The notes: generated by a model not told the origin, from the letters alone. A DNA stretch of 64,000 nt from Bacillota bacterium (GCA_023433505.1 JAEZCO010000025.1:1-64000), one strand, 5' to 3'; positions 36,772 through 44,807 are shown, counted from the stretch's first letter. Numbers and translations: made by a program.

Positions 36772-37947
36772 TCATTTGACTACATAATTAAGACATTGAT
36801 TAAACCGTGCAAAATGGGCCAGATGGTCTTTCAGGGCCTTATTGAAATGTCTGTCCCTTTTGAATAACTTTTCCTGCCAGAAATTGTTTACCACCAGCTG
36901 TTTTGCTTTCCTTTCCAGGGTGATTTCTATTCTGCCGGCAAATTCATTCCCGTATAAAACAGGCAGGACATAATAGCCATATTTTCTTTGACCGGCAGGA
37001 GTGTATATTTCCCATTTATAGTCGAAGCCAAAAAGAGCTTTGACAAACTTTCTGTCCCACAGCATATTGTCAAGCGGAGCAATAAATTCCACCCGTTTAA
37101 CGAAGGAGTCCGTAGATAACACAGTTTCCAGCAGCGGCCTGTCTTCGGAAAGACAGTACAGGTTTTCTTTTATACCCTCCACCCCGCATTCAATAAGCCT
37201 GCCCTCGGATAGAAGAGACGAAAAAACATTGCCGCGGCATTCAGCCTTTAAACCGCCGATACCAAGCCATGCATCCGAAGGCTTGTTCCATAGGAGTCCC
37301 ACCGAACCGATCCTTCGCAATACCTGCCATTTTATATACTCATTTTCCGTCTTGTTTGGATCTTCCGCGGTTAAAACGGCTCTGTCCAGATAATCTTCCG
37401 CCAAAGCATAATACTTGATTGTGCCTTTTTTATGATGAATGACCAGGTCTCCGCGGAAATAGAGCGTTTCCAATACTGCCCGGGCCAAGGTTGTGGAGTT
37501 CCAGGACCAGTCAACGGTTTCCTTCAGGCCGATATCCTTGGAACAGGCATACCCTCTTGTTTTTATAATTCCTTTTACTTTCTCTGCAGCTTCGTCCACT
37601 TTTTCACGACTTCGTCCGCAAAGACGGTAATAGTCGCGGTATCTGGAAAAATACTTCCAGTCCTCCACGGGGAATATGGCCAGGTTTTTGTCAAAGTAGT
37701 CAACCAGCCTTCTATCTTCATATAAAAGCTGATAAAGCATTTCCTTGGTGAACTCAGGGACTCTTGACTGCAATACCAGCTCGGCATTCTTACCGCATAT
37801 GTCGATGGGATCAAACTGTATGCAGCCTGCCTGCCGAACAAAATTGCACACGCCCTCCTTGCCGTGAAATTTGTAATCGCCAATTAATCCATGCTTAAGA
37901 AGTATGAAATTACGTGTCTGCTCATTGGTTAGAGTGTATACTGGCAT
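36772..37947 (-). CDS. Winged-helix protein, YcaQ-like DNA glycosylase family
   Basis: A 391-residue member of the winged helix DNA-binding family related to YcaQ/AlkX, which unhooks interstrand crosslinks. Recognisable parts: QAGCIQFDPIDI near 40, QSRVPEFTKEMLYQLLYEDRR near 75 (first part), and a central winged-helix segment followed by the FIAPLDNMLWDRKF motif near 290. The catalytic motif of YcaQ (QxQ) is not seen as such; family names should therefore be taken as structural. RBS AGGTG before ATG. The tandem repeat of the type I locus lies immediately upstream. Confidence 0.8.
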   Translation of the reverse strand: MPVYTLTNEQTRNFILLKHGLIGDYKFHGKEGVCNFVRQAGCIQFDPIDICGKNAELVLQSRVPEFTKEMLYQLLYEDRRLVDYFDKNLAIFPVEDWKYFSRYRDYYRLCGRSREKVDEAAEKVKGIIKTRGYACSKDIGLKETVDWSWNSTTLARAVLETLYFRGDLVIHHKKGTIKYYALAEDYLDRAVLTAEDPNKTENEYIKWQVLRRIGSVGLLWNKPSDAWLGIGGLKAECRGNVFSSLLSEGRLIECGVEGIKENLYCLSEDRPLLETVLSTDSFVKRVEFIAPLDNMLWDRKFVKALFGFDYKWEIYTPAGQRKYGYYVLPVLYGNEFAGRIEITLERKAKQLVVNNFWQEKLFKRDRHFNKALKDHLAHFARFNQCLNYVVK

Positions 37948-37984
37948 CGCTGCACCTGTCTTTTCGATATATTTTCCAAAACTC

Positions 37985-38089
37985 GTTTACTTTTTTCTCA
38001 TTTATACTATAATATTTATAGGCAGATGCCTTTTCAGGCTTCCACCTAGTTTGGGTTATTTGGGAACGTCATTTGATGCGTTCCTTTTT
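37985..38089 (+). ncRNA. Antitoxin-like small RNA, unit 1
   Basis: GTTTAC (37985-37990), 17 bases, TATAAT (38008-38013) predict a start near 38020. The RNA of about 70 nt would contain a 5' hairpin beginning GGCAGATGCC and end at the terminator GGAACG/CGTTCC (38063-38084) with TTTTT (38085-38089). It is antisense to a truncated copy of the toxin tail and, by its near identity to unit 2, could also pair with the toxin mRNA. Extent includes the promoter. Confidence 0.65.
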
Positions 38090-38126
38090 ATTTTGCTTTT
38101 ACCGGCTTTTACGATCTTTCGTACTC
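38056..38126 (-). pseudogene. Truncated duplicate of the toxin 3' end
   Basis: The minus strand reads VRKIVKAGKSKIKRNASND then VPK and a stop, the same as the intact toxin tail except one Thr to Ile change. No start codon, ribosome site or membrane helix precedes it. It is a by-product of the 160-bp duplication. Confidence 0.8.
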
Positions 38127-38148
38127 TTTAATATATTTTCCAAAACTC

Positions 38149-38254
38149 GTTTACTTTTTTCTCTTTTATGCTATAATATTTTTAGGCAGATGCCTTTTCA
38201 GGCATCCACCTTGTGTGAATTATTTTGGAACGTCATTTGATGCGTTCCTTTTTG
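38149..38254 (+). ncRNA. Antitoxin-like small RNA, unit 2
   Basis: GTTTAC (38149-38154), 17-base spacer and TATAAT (38172-38177) predict a start near 38184. The RNA has a GATGCC/GGCATC 5' hairpin, then a terminator GGAACG/CGTTCC (38227-38248) with a T-run. It is fully complementary to the last 35 bases of the toxin gene and to its 3' untranslated region, the arrangement of txpA/RatA-type loci. Extent includes the promoter. Confidence 0.7.
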
Positions 38255-38366
38255 TTTTGCTTTTACCGGCTTTTACGATCTTTCGTACTCCTATGTAAAG
38301 CGTCAATGCTCCAACAGAAATGCTTATGATCCTGGAAACCAGTTCCAGCCAGGGAAGAAAACTCAT
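38220..38366 (-). CDS. Type I toxin-like membrane peptide
   Basis: A 48-residue peptide: short N-terminus MSFLPWLELV, one hydrophobic helix (about 8-27, ending LTLYIG) and a strongly basic tail (VRKIVKAGKSKTKRN). This is the build of type I toxins such as TxpA, BsrG and the clostridial membrane toxins; sequence identity to a named family is not claimed. The start at 38366 has a long Shine-Dalgarno match GGGGGTGA at 7 bases. The near-consensus promoter 110 bases upstream and the antisense RNA over the 3' end support a toxin-antitoxin reading. The frame can be extended to an upstream ATG at 38411 but without a ribosome site. Confidence 0.75.
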   Translation of the reverse strand: MSFLPWLELVSRIISISVGALTLYIGVRKIVKAGKSKTKRNASNDVPK

Positions 38367-38503
38367 CAGGTCACCCCCTTCCCATGGAGAGTGTAGCAAC
38401 ACTAATGGCAAGATTAGTGCTGCTTACTCCCAACGGCAGGGAGCTTGTCCGTTCCAAATAATCCCACAAGCACAAGTATACTACAGAACATTTGTTTGGT
38501 CAA
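38367..38503 (-). promoter_or_regulatory. Toxin promoter and leader
   Basis: Minus-strand TTGACC (38498-38503), 17 bases, TATACT (38475-38480), giving a start near 38468 and a leader of about 100 nt. The leader carries a CACTAAT/ATTAGTG stem-loop between the promoter and the ribosome site, which could modulate translation as in other type I toxin mRNAs. Confidence 0.75.
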
Positions 38504-38535
38504 TTAAAAAAAGTTAAGTTTTATCCACCCTAATA

Positions 38536-38574
38536 AAGAAGGCATCCAAGCTCCCTCTGCCTGCATGCCTTCTT
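38536..38574 (-). terminator. Terminator after truncated rpoN
   Basis: A 10-bp perfect stem AAGAAGGCAT/ATGCCTTCTT around a 19-base loop, followed on the minus strand by TTTATTAGG. It lies about 30 bases after the stop codon. Confidence 0.65.
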
Positions 38575-38604
38575 CACCGGCTTCTATCTTTTAAGATTAA
38601 TAAT

Positions 38605-39684
38605 TTACTCAAAGAAATGCTTGAATTCAAACAGCCCCCACCTGCACTGCAGAAATTTGCCATTGAGCACCTCGGACAGAATGGTGGCATGCATATTGAT
38701 ATCTTCTCCCAAACGTTCACTGCTGACAGACTTGAGCCAGCCTGCGCCTTTTTCAAAAAATTCCGGCTGCTCCCTTACAATATCCTCTGCAACCTTTAAA
38801 ATGATCCCTTTCCTTTGCTCCATGCATTTAATAAGCCAGACTGCGTTATTTACACCCTCCTTGATAAAATCGTCCACATCATCTTCCGTCTTTACCAGGT
38901 CTTCCGGTTTAAAACGTTCAACGATGTTAATTTCAGGAAATGCCTCATCATTTAAAAGTGCTTCATAGCCGTCGTTGAGCTTTCTTACCACAACATCGGC
39001 AATAACAGGCCTGTTTTCTTCATCCCTATAGAATTCCCGCCCAGGACGGGGTTCCAGAGTCCTGATCAATCGGAAGGCTTCTCTGACCTTCTCTTCATCC
39101 AGGCTGGCTTCTGCCGCAACCGCCGCTGTGTCATTGCCTGCAAGCTTATCGATATAATGCCTTACGATCAGCACTGCCTCCCTGTTGGTATTTTCCATCT
39201 GTGCAAGCTGAATAAGAAGGCATTCCTTGAGGTTACGGGCGCATATACCCGGCGGGTCAAAACCCTGAAGCAGCTTCAGAACTTTCACGACTTTTGCCGC
39301 AGAAGTATTGAAAAAGGCAGATACTTCACATATGTCGGCATTTAAATATCCGTTTTCGTCCGTATTGTCAATCAGATATTCGCTAATTGACGCTTGTGTT
39401 TTTTCAAGATTCAGTGAATTCGACTGGAACAGGAGGTGTTCCTTCAACGTAATGGTCGACTGCATTTCGGAGGACGGGGTTTCTTCAGTATCTTCAACAT
39501 CGCTCAAATAAAAGGTCCTGTCTTCAGTGATACACTCCAGGAAGGGGTTGGTTTCCAACTGCTCTTCAACATAATGAAATAACTCCTGTGAATTCATACC
39601 GAGTATTTCCAATGCCTGTTTCAACTGAGGGATCAGCAGCAGTTTCTGCGAACGTACAAGGCTGAAATCGATGTTCAGTTCCAA
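38605..39684 (-). CDS. rpoN: RNA polymerase sigma-54 factor, C-terminally truncated
   Basis: A 359-residue sigma-54 protein. Region I is intact (QKLLLIPQLKQALEILGMN, residues 14-32), then the acidic region II and the core-binding region (GFDPPGICARNLKECLLIQL near 142-160). The chain stops at GLFEFKHFFE, which corresponds to the FELKYFF motif just after the helix-turn-helix. The last roughly 90-110 residues of a normal RpoN, with the ARRTVAKYRE box that reads the -24 element, are absent, and no continuation is found in any frame before a terminator. The HTH itself is also atypical (ILSEVLNGKFLQCRW). The start is TTG behind GAGGTGA. It may be a decaying gene or a factor with altered function. 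Confidence 0.85.
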   Translation of the reverse strand: MELNIDFSLVRSQKLLLIPQLKQALEILGMNSQELFHYVEEQLETNPFLECITEDRTFYLSDVEDTEETPSSEMQSTITLKEHLLFQSNSLNLEKTQASISEYLIDNTDENGYLNADICEVSAFFNTSAAKVVKVLKLLQGFDPPGICARNLKECLLIQLAQMENTNREAVLIVRHYIDKLAGNDTAAVAAEASLDEEKVREAFRLIRTLEPRPGREFYRDEENRPVIADVVVRKLNDGYEALLNDEAFPEINIVERFKPEDLVKTEDDVDDFIKEGVNNAVWLIKCMEQRKGIILKVAEDIVREQPEFFEKGAGWLKSVSSERLGEDINMHATILSEVLNGKFLQCRWGLFEFKHFFE

Positions 39685-39776
39685 ACTTGCTTCACCTCTG
39701 AGAATGGGTTATATTTATATTATATACCCGTCATCCCAGCTTTAGTAATGAGGCCAAACCCTATTTTTAAATATAA

Positions 39777-40718
39777 CTACCCAAAATATTTCATGAGTGC
39801 GATGGACAAAATATATACTGCCATTAAGCCGAAATAGAGCAACAATACCAGGATAACAGGCCAGTGGGATAGGATGGAACCCACATCTTTCCTTATCCGG
39901 CTAATGGAAGGTACCATAACCGCCTTTCCGGCAGTTGCCTTATTAAAAAGCACAAGGAGCAAACCGGTCAGCAGTAAACCCGCAAGGCCAAGGACAATAA
40001 TCTGTCCAAGCTCCTGGGATGAAACCGTTATCTTTTCCGGGATGCTTTTATCGGCAACAAAAAACTGAAAGACTTCCGATATGGCATTGTTCATAAAATG
40101 GGCCAACATGCCTGCAAATATGGAATTTGTACGTATTACGTAATAGCCGATAAGCAAGCCCAGAAATACAGGCCCCAGGAAATTGGTTATATCAAAATGA
40201 AATATGCCGAAAAATATTGCAGTAATTACCACAGCCTTCATGGAGCCTCTTCTTTCATAAGCACTTAGTAGCAGCCCCCTGTGGAAAAGCTCCTCGCAGA
40301 TGGCCGGAGAAACGGCTACTACCAGCAAGCCTATGAAAAGCTCCTGCAAATTCCGGGGGCTGGGTATGGGCTGCGCAGGGATATCACCGATAAATTGAAG
40401 AAAATAAGCTGCAATATTGTTCAGCATCATTGCTACCGGATAGGCAGCAATTGAGAGCAGCATAATTATGGAGGCATGGACGGGATTCAATTTCCTGATG
40501 CGGAAGGTTTCCCTGAAATCAGCTTTTTTTATCCGCGTATAGAGTAAAACCGGTATAAGGATGATCACAAATTCATTGATGAGCACAACGAGATAAATAT
40601 TTTCAGTGAAGAAGCTTTCACCAAGGATTGCGGCGAAAACTATCTGGTAGACGATAAATATAACGGAAAATACAAAGAATACAATATTGGCGCCGGTTAC
40701 TGTGACCTTTTTATTCAT
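39777..40718 (-). CDS. CPBP family intramembrane glutamic endopeptidase
   Basis: A 313-residue membrane protease of the CAAX/Abi (CPBP) family with about eight helices. The active-site motifs are present: EELFHRG with the Glu-Glu pair and Arg (about 143-149), FHFDITNF, and AHFMNNAISE. Such proteins process or protect against peptides, or act in membrane proteolysis; substrate unknown. It follows truncated rpoN on the same strand with about 90 bases between, and folate cyclo-ligase lies upstream. Confidence 0.88.
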   Translation of the reverse strand: MNKKVTVTGANIVFFVFSVIFIVYQIVFAAILGESFFTENIYLVVLINEFVIILIPVLLYTRIKKADFRETFRIRKLNPVHASIIMLLSIAAYPVAMMLNNIAAYFLQFIGDIPAQPIPSPRNLQELFIGLLVVAVSPAICEELFHRGLLLSAYERRGSMKAVVITAIFFGIFHFDITNFLGPVFLGLLIGYYVIRTNSIFAGMLAHFMNNAISEVFQFFVADKSIPEKITVSSQELGQIIVLGLAGLLLTGLLLVLFNKATAGKAVMVPSISRIRKDVGSILSHWPVILVLLLYFGLMAVYILSIALMKYFG

Positions 40719-40752
40719 AAGTCCTGTTACTCCATTTCTTTACTACGCTTTT

Positions 40753-41367
40753 TCATATTATGCGGGTTTCGGTTATAATCGCGTCCATTTTCATATCATG
40801 TGCCTCCACCGGAATTATATCCATCACCTGAATATCGAAGGCTATCCCTATTTTAACACAATCCTGCCGCAGTGTATTAAGAAATCTGTCATAATAGCCT
40901 GCACCGTATCCCAATCTTTGTCTTCGGAGGTCAAAAGCAACTCCCGGAACAATCACAAGGTCTATTTCAGTGCTTTGCACCTTCATAAGCCTTTCACTGC
41001 AAGGCTCCAGAATACCATACGTCCCTTTTCGGACATCCTTTTCCAAATCCTTTATTTCATATGCGGCAAGACTCCGCTCCGTACCGTTCTTGAATACCAG
41101 AGGCAAGGCCGTCCTTTTCCCTTGCTGCAGACATTTTTTTATTATTCCGCCGGTCCTTACTTCATTTCTGAAGTCCATAAAGCATAAAATACTTCCAGCG
41201 CCTGCAAAAATTTCGCTGGCAACCAGTCTGCCTGTGATAATGTCGCTTTTAGACGACAATTCATCTTCTGATAATCCGTTTCGTGCCGCCAAAACTTTTT
41301 CCCGTACTTCATTTTTGCTGCCGAGCAAAATACCAACCCCACTCCAAAAGTATATGGAAATCTCCAT
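40753..41367 (-). CDS. 5-formyltetrahydrofolate cyclo-ligase
   Basis: About 190-204 residues. Converts 5-formyl-THF to 5,10-methenyl-THF with ATP. The conserved C-terminal loop GYGAGYYDRFL and the substrate segment PLVFKNGTERSL are clear. The family normally begins near the SKNEVREKVLAARN segment, so the true start is probably a TTG around 41328 rather than the ATG at 41367, which has no good ribosome site. It lies 12 bases after the DUF2085 gene, in the same operon. Confidence 0.9.
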   Translation of the reverse strand: MEISIYFWSGVGILLGSKNEVREKVLAARNGLSEDELSSKSDIITGRLVASEIFAGAGSILCFMDFRNEVRTGGIIKKCLQQGKRTALPLVFKNGTERSLAAYEIKDLEKDVRKGTYGILEPCSERLMKVQSTEIDLVIVPGVAFDLRRQRLGYGAGYYDRFLNTLRQDCVKIGIAFDIQVMDIIPVEAHDMKMDAIITETRII

Positions 41368-41379
41368 ATACCCGTAATT

Positions 41380-42048
41380 TCACTGCTTTAATAAAATACC
41401 CTTTAAAGGCTGTAATATCACACTTGAAACAAAATACATCACAAGGAGCATGCAGGCTGTTGCAGCCGCAGTCATCAAATAAATCCGCTTCCCTCCCGGC
41501 ATAGCCAGTGAAAATATGGTGAAGATAATTCTTCCAACGATAAAAACCATGGAAACAATGACGACGGAAGCCGGCAAAATCCATGGCAGTACGCCCAGCA
41601 AAACCGGTATGCACACAAGTATTCCTGCTAAAATCAGTCCGCCAAGCTCGAGAGGATTTCTCAAAATCCTGTGACAATTCGCTCCGTGGATTTTGAAATT
41701 TGCCGCAGGGACCAATAAAACCGGCAGCGGCAGGCCAAACAATACGCCTGTAAACAGCCTGGCGGTATTGTTGGTGGTATGAAGCCCCAGATATGAGCCG
41801 ATCCCGTCAACCATCATCGGCAGCATAAGCATGCATAGAATGATGGCATAAGGAAGCGAAGGCTGTCTGTCACTACGCAGCCTTCGGAATACTAAAATAA
41901 AAAGCATTCCGGTAAACACCCCCAGATAAATCCCCGTATCCCGGGCGCAAACCGGAAGCGGCATTCCCTCCGCATAGATCGTCCTGGAAGGAAGCTGGTG
42001 ACAAAAAAGGGAGCCTGCCAGGTTCAAAATTTCAATAATAATATCCAT
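41380..42048 (-). CDS. DUF2085 membrane protein
   Basis: A 222-residue membrane protein of the DUF2085 family. Typical N-terminal motif SLFCHQLPSRT with the conserved Cys-His, followed by LPVCARDTGIYLGVF, then membrane helices to the end. The Cys and His pairs suggest metal or redox chemistry, but no function is known. The start codon has only a weak ribosome site; a short hairpin copy of the TAGGAG family lies directly upstream (42060-42091). Confidence 0.85.
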   Translation of the reverse strand: MDIIIEILNLAGSLFCHQLPSRTIYAEGMPLPVCARDTGIYLGVFTGMLFILVFRRLRSDRQPSLPYAIILCMLMLPMMVDGIGSYLGLHTTNNTARLFTGVLFGLPLPVLLVPAANFKIHGANCHRILRNPLELGGLILAGILVCIPVLLGVLPWILPASVVIVSMVFIVGRIIFTIFSLAMPGGKRIYLMTAAATACMLLVMYFVSSVILQPLKGILLKQ

Positions 42049-42059
42049 GCTTTTTCTTT

Positions 42060-42091
42060 AGCACCGGAAGTAATATTTCCGGTGCTCCTAG
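42060..42091. repeat. Mini hairpin, TAGGAG family
   Basis: AGCACCGGAA and TTCCGGTGCT pair perfectly around a loop of about 7 bases. The minus-strand sequence TAGGAGCACCGGAAATATTA closely follows the edge of the long repeat at 27527. TAG at 42088-42090 is the stop codon of the zinc-ribbon gene, and the hairpin fills most of the gap to the DUF2085 start. Confidence 0.75.
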
Positions 42092-42660
42092 TTTCCGTAA
42101 AAAATCGAGCTCTGGTTGATTGAAAAAACCAGTGTAAGCAAAAAACATCCGATGCAGGACAAGACAAACATGACAACACAAGCTACAAGCAGCGCAACTC
42201 CGAAGGATTTCCTGTCGGCGTCGTCATCGGCATTCATGAACACAATGGCCGTGATGATTCCGGCCAGCTGCCCTATTCCCGGTATGACAGTGAAGAGTAT
42301 CGTCAAAAAGACCTTGAGTCCATTGCTCAAAGGCCCTTTTCCGCGCTCTTCCGACGGCCTTCCATAATCCTGACGGTAGCCGCTTCCCTCGCCGGAAGTG
42401 AATTTGGCTTCAAAAACCGGCCTGAAATCCTGCTTCGGCTCATCATGAGCCTTATATCCGTCCAAATCTCCGTTTGCTTCCGATGACAGTGTTTCGTCGT
42501 CTTCACCGGATTTCACTTCCGTATCCGGAGGATCGGTGAAAATATTCCGGTCCGCCCTTTGCTCAAGCAAGCTGCCGCAATACTGGCAGCGCCCCGCCTC
42601 AGCCGGAACGTCCATTCCGCAAAAGCCGCACTTTTTGGTATTTTCATTTCCGTTATTCAA
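42088..42660 (-). CDS. Zinc-ribbon membrane protein
   Basis: A 190-residue protein. The N-terminal zinc ribbon CGFCGMDVPAEAGRCQYCG (residues about 12-30) precedes a long acidic linker (30-100) and two C-terminal membrane helices (about 112-135 and 155-182). Such zinc_ribbon_2 plus two-helix proteins are common in Firmicutes and of unknown role. It is first in a minus-strand operon with DUF2085 and folate cyclo-ligase. The stop codon is part of a repeat element. Confidence 0.75.
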   Translation of the reverse strand: MNNGNENTKKCGFCGMDVPAEAGRCQYCGSLLEQRADRNIFTDPPDTEVKSGEDDETLSSEANGDLDGYKAHDEPKQDFRPVFEAKFTSGEGSGYRQDYGRPSEERGKGPLSNGLKVFLTILFTVIPGIGQLAGIITAIVFMNADDDADRKSFGVALLVACVVMFVLSCIGCFLLTLVFSINQSSIFYGN

Positions 42661-42691
42661 AACAAAACCTCCTGTTTAAATCCATATACCT

Positions 42692-44518
42692 CTACTCAAA
42701 CATCATACACTCTACATACTCATCTGTAAACTCTGCAGAGCCGGATAATTCAACATGGTTTATCCGGGCTTTTATCTTCTCCGTCATTTTCAGCATCTCA
42801 TTGGACAAAAGAACTTCAACGGCACCTGAACCAGCCGCATTTCCGATAGATTTGATCCTGCCCCGGAGCTCGGAGGGCAGCAGGTCGATGCCTATGGCGC
42901 TTTCAATATCAATAAAGCTTCCAAAGCCGCCGGCCAGGTAGACCTGATCAATTTTATCAAAGCTTATGCCCGCATATTTGACCAGAGTCCTTATGCCTGC
43001 CGCAATAGCCGCCTTGGCATTCTGCAGCTCCCGGATATCCTTCTGTGTGATTGCAATATCGGCAGAATTTCCGCTTTCCGCTGCCGCTACCAGTTGAAAA
43101 GCCCTTTTCCCCTCCAGCTCGATGAGCCTGGTTTTAAGGCTTTCTTTCAGTTCTTCCGCCTCATCTTCATCCGCCAGCCGGCCGGTCTCATCAATCAACC
43201 CTGCCGAAAGCATTCCGGCAATACTGTCAACGATTCCTGAGCCGCATATTCCGATGGGCTTTGCCCCGCCGATAGTCGTAAACTCAAGCTCAGGAACCAG
43301 CTTAACCACACTGATGGCGCCAGTCACTCCACCCATTCCGTTCCGGATGTTCGCGCCTTCAAAGGCAGGTCCTGCGGCGGTTGAGCAGGAGAACAGCCAC
43401 TCCTTGTTGCCAAGTACAATTTCACCATTTGTTCCAATGTCTATGAGCAGAGACGTTTTTTCATCTTCATACATACCGCTGGAAAGCACTGCTGCCACGG
43501 TATCTGCACCTATATAGCCCGTTACGCCGGGAATCACTATGGCGCGGCCGTTTTTATTGATACTTATGCCAATCTCAGAGGCACAAATAGTATGAAGGTT
43601 GGTGGTAACAGGAATAAACGGGGCCACCGCGATATTTCTTGCATTCATTTTCATAAGGAAATGCATCATTGTTGTGTTCCCCGCAAAAACAGCCGCATAA
43701 ATATCCGGGAGGTCCAGCCCGTTCCTTGAGGTAAAGTCCTTTATAATTCCATTGATGCAGTTGATTATTTCCCTATGCATGTTTTCAAGGCCTGTATCTG
43801 TAGTAATAGTATAATCAATCCTTGATAATACGTCTGCACCGTATTTACGCTGTGGGTTCATGGCTGAAATAGTATCCAGATGCTTTCCTGTATTAAGATC
43901 ATAAAGATACGAAGCGATTGTCGTCGTTCCTATATCCACTGCTACGCCATACTGCTTTGAGACTGTATTTCCGGACTCAACGGCTATTATCTCATCATCA
44001 TTATATACAAGGGTTACTTTAAAATTCGAGTTGCGGAGTATGTCCGGCAGCTTTCCCAGCATTTCCATACTAATATGCCTGCCATCTCCTCCCGCCCTTT
44101 TCAGCACTCTGCCCAGGTCCGGTTCCTGGTCATGGAGTTCGGGAACAGGCAGCTCTGCATACTCTTTTCGAATGAAGGGCAGGAGCTTGATGTTCCGTTT
44201 GACCCCTTCCGTCACGATAACGGCTTTTTCAACCTTTTCATCGGGATAAACATCCATGTCTCCTTCAATCTTGTTATAGCATGCCAGCCTTATGCCGTTT
44301 TCCAGCGCATTATTTCCCAGCAGGGTTTTTTCTTTCTCCGAGGGCGGCGCCTTTATCCCGTCAGCCTTGATCCTGCACTTTCCGCAGGTTCCGTTCCCGC
44401 CGCACGGCGATGCGACCTTAATCGAATTGCCTTGCAAAAATTCCAGAAGTCTGGTCCCGCTTTCCGCTTTCATTTCAACGGTCGAATTGTTCTTGTGAAT
44501 TCTTACTGTATGCTCCAT
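42692..44518 (-). CDS. ASKHA-domain ferredoxin protein (corrinoid activator, RamA-like)
   Basis: A 608-residue protein. The N-terminal 2Fe-2S domain has the motif CGGNGTCGKC near 40-49 with the fourth Cys (ACYN) near 80. The rest is an ASKHA ATPase (DUF4445) with DIGTTTIASYLYDL (phosphate 1), LIDIGTNGEI (phosphate 2) and AGGFGSFID (adenosine). This class reductively activates cobalt in corrinoid methyltransferases using ATP and a low-potential electron. The neighbouring cobT (lower-ligand synthesis) and a remnant of a URO-D-type methyltransferase support a corrinoid context. Confidence 0.9.
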   Translation of the reverse strand: MEHTVRIHKNNSTVEMKAESGTRLLEFLQGNSIKVASPCGGNGTCGKCRIKADGIKAPPSEKEKTLLGNNALENGIRLACYNKIEGDMDVYPDEKVEKAVIVTEGVKRNIKLLPFIRKEYAELPVPELHDQEPDLGRVLKRAGGDGRHISMEMLGKLPDILRNSNFKVTLVYNDDEIIAVESGNTVSKQYGVAVDIGTTTIASYLYDLNTGKHLDTISAMNPQRKYGADVLSRIDYTITTDTGLENMHREIINCINGIIKDFTSRNGLDLPDIYAAVFAGNTTMMHFLMKMNARNIAVAPFIPVTTNLHTICASEIGISINKNGRAIVIPGVTGYIGADTVAAVLSSGMYEDEKTSLLIDIGTNGEIVLGNKEWLFSCSTAAGPAFEGANIRNGMGGVTGAISVVKLVPELEFTTIGGAKPIGICGSGIVDSIAGMLSAGLIDETGRLADEDEAEELKESLKTRLIELEGKRAFQLVAAAESGNSADIAITQKDIRELQNAKAAIAAGIRTLVKYAGISFDKIDQVYLAGGFGSFIDIESAIGIDLLPSELRGRIKSIGNAAGSGAVEVLLSNEMLKMTEKIKARINHVELSGSAEFTDEYVECMMFE

Positions 44519-44651
44519 CGTATACCCCTCGTTTTTTTTTTAATATTACCACCTTGATTTGATGCAAATCCGGTATTTTAATTTCACTCATTGTGCTAGT
44601 TGATTGGTCATTATTTCTCTATGCAGAGTCTTTTATATATTGCTCGGCATA

Positions 44652-44762
44652 TGTCGTTGCGAGTGAAACGAAGTGTAACGCGGCAATCTCGGACCCTGAA
44701 GGAATACCTGTAATCGCTTTATATTCATTAGATTGCCGCGTCGCAAGCTCCTCGCAATGACA
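44652..44762. repeat. Inverted pair of GTCATTGCGAGG-type repeats
   Basis: GTCGTTGCGAGTGAAACGAA continuing to CGCGGCAATCT at 44652-44690, and its inverted counterpart AGATTGCCGCGTCGCAAGC to CGCAATGAC at 44730-44761, flank a 38-base core. This matches the well known dispersed repeat with consensus GTCATTGCGAGGAGC. It fills the gap between cobT and the ASKHA gene. A single further copy is at 48679. Confidence 0.8.
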
Positions 44763-44807
44763 ATACATTTAGAATCTCAGCATGTTTAACTAGACAGGGC
44801 GTTGATT

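Larger units (their letters stand above)
37967..38290 (+). repeat. Tandem 160-bp direct repeat (antitoxin RNA units)
   Basis: Units 37967-38126 and 38131-38290 align without gaps, with about ten mismatches, and are separated by 4 bases (period 164). Each contains a promoter, a short RNA with a 5' hairpin, an intrinsic terminator and, antisense, the tail codons of the toxin gene. The unit therefore arose by duplicating the antitoxin RNA together with the 3' end of the toxin. Confidence 0.95.

Noticed and set aside
37967..38290. CRISPR array
   Set aside because: Only two units of 160 bp, separated by 4 bases, without spacers; they are duplicated RNA genes. No CRISPR array is visible elsewhere in the window.
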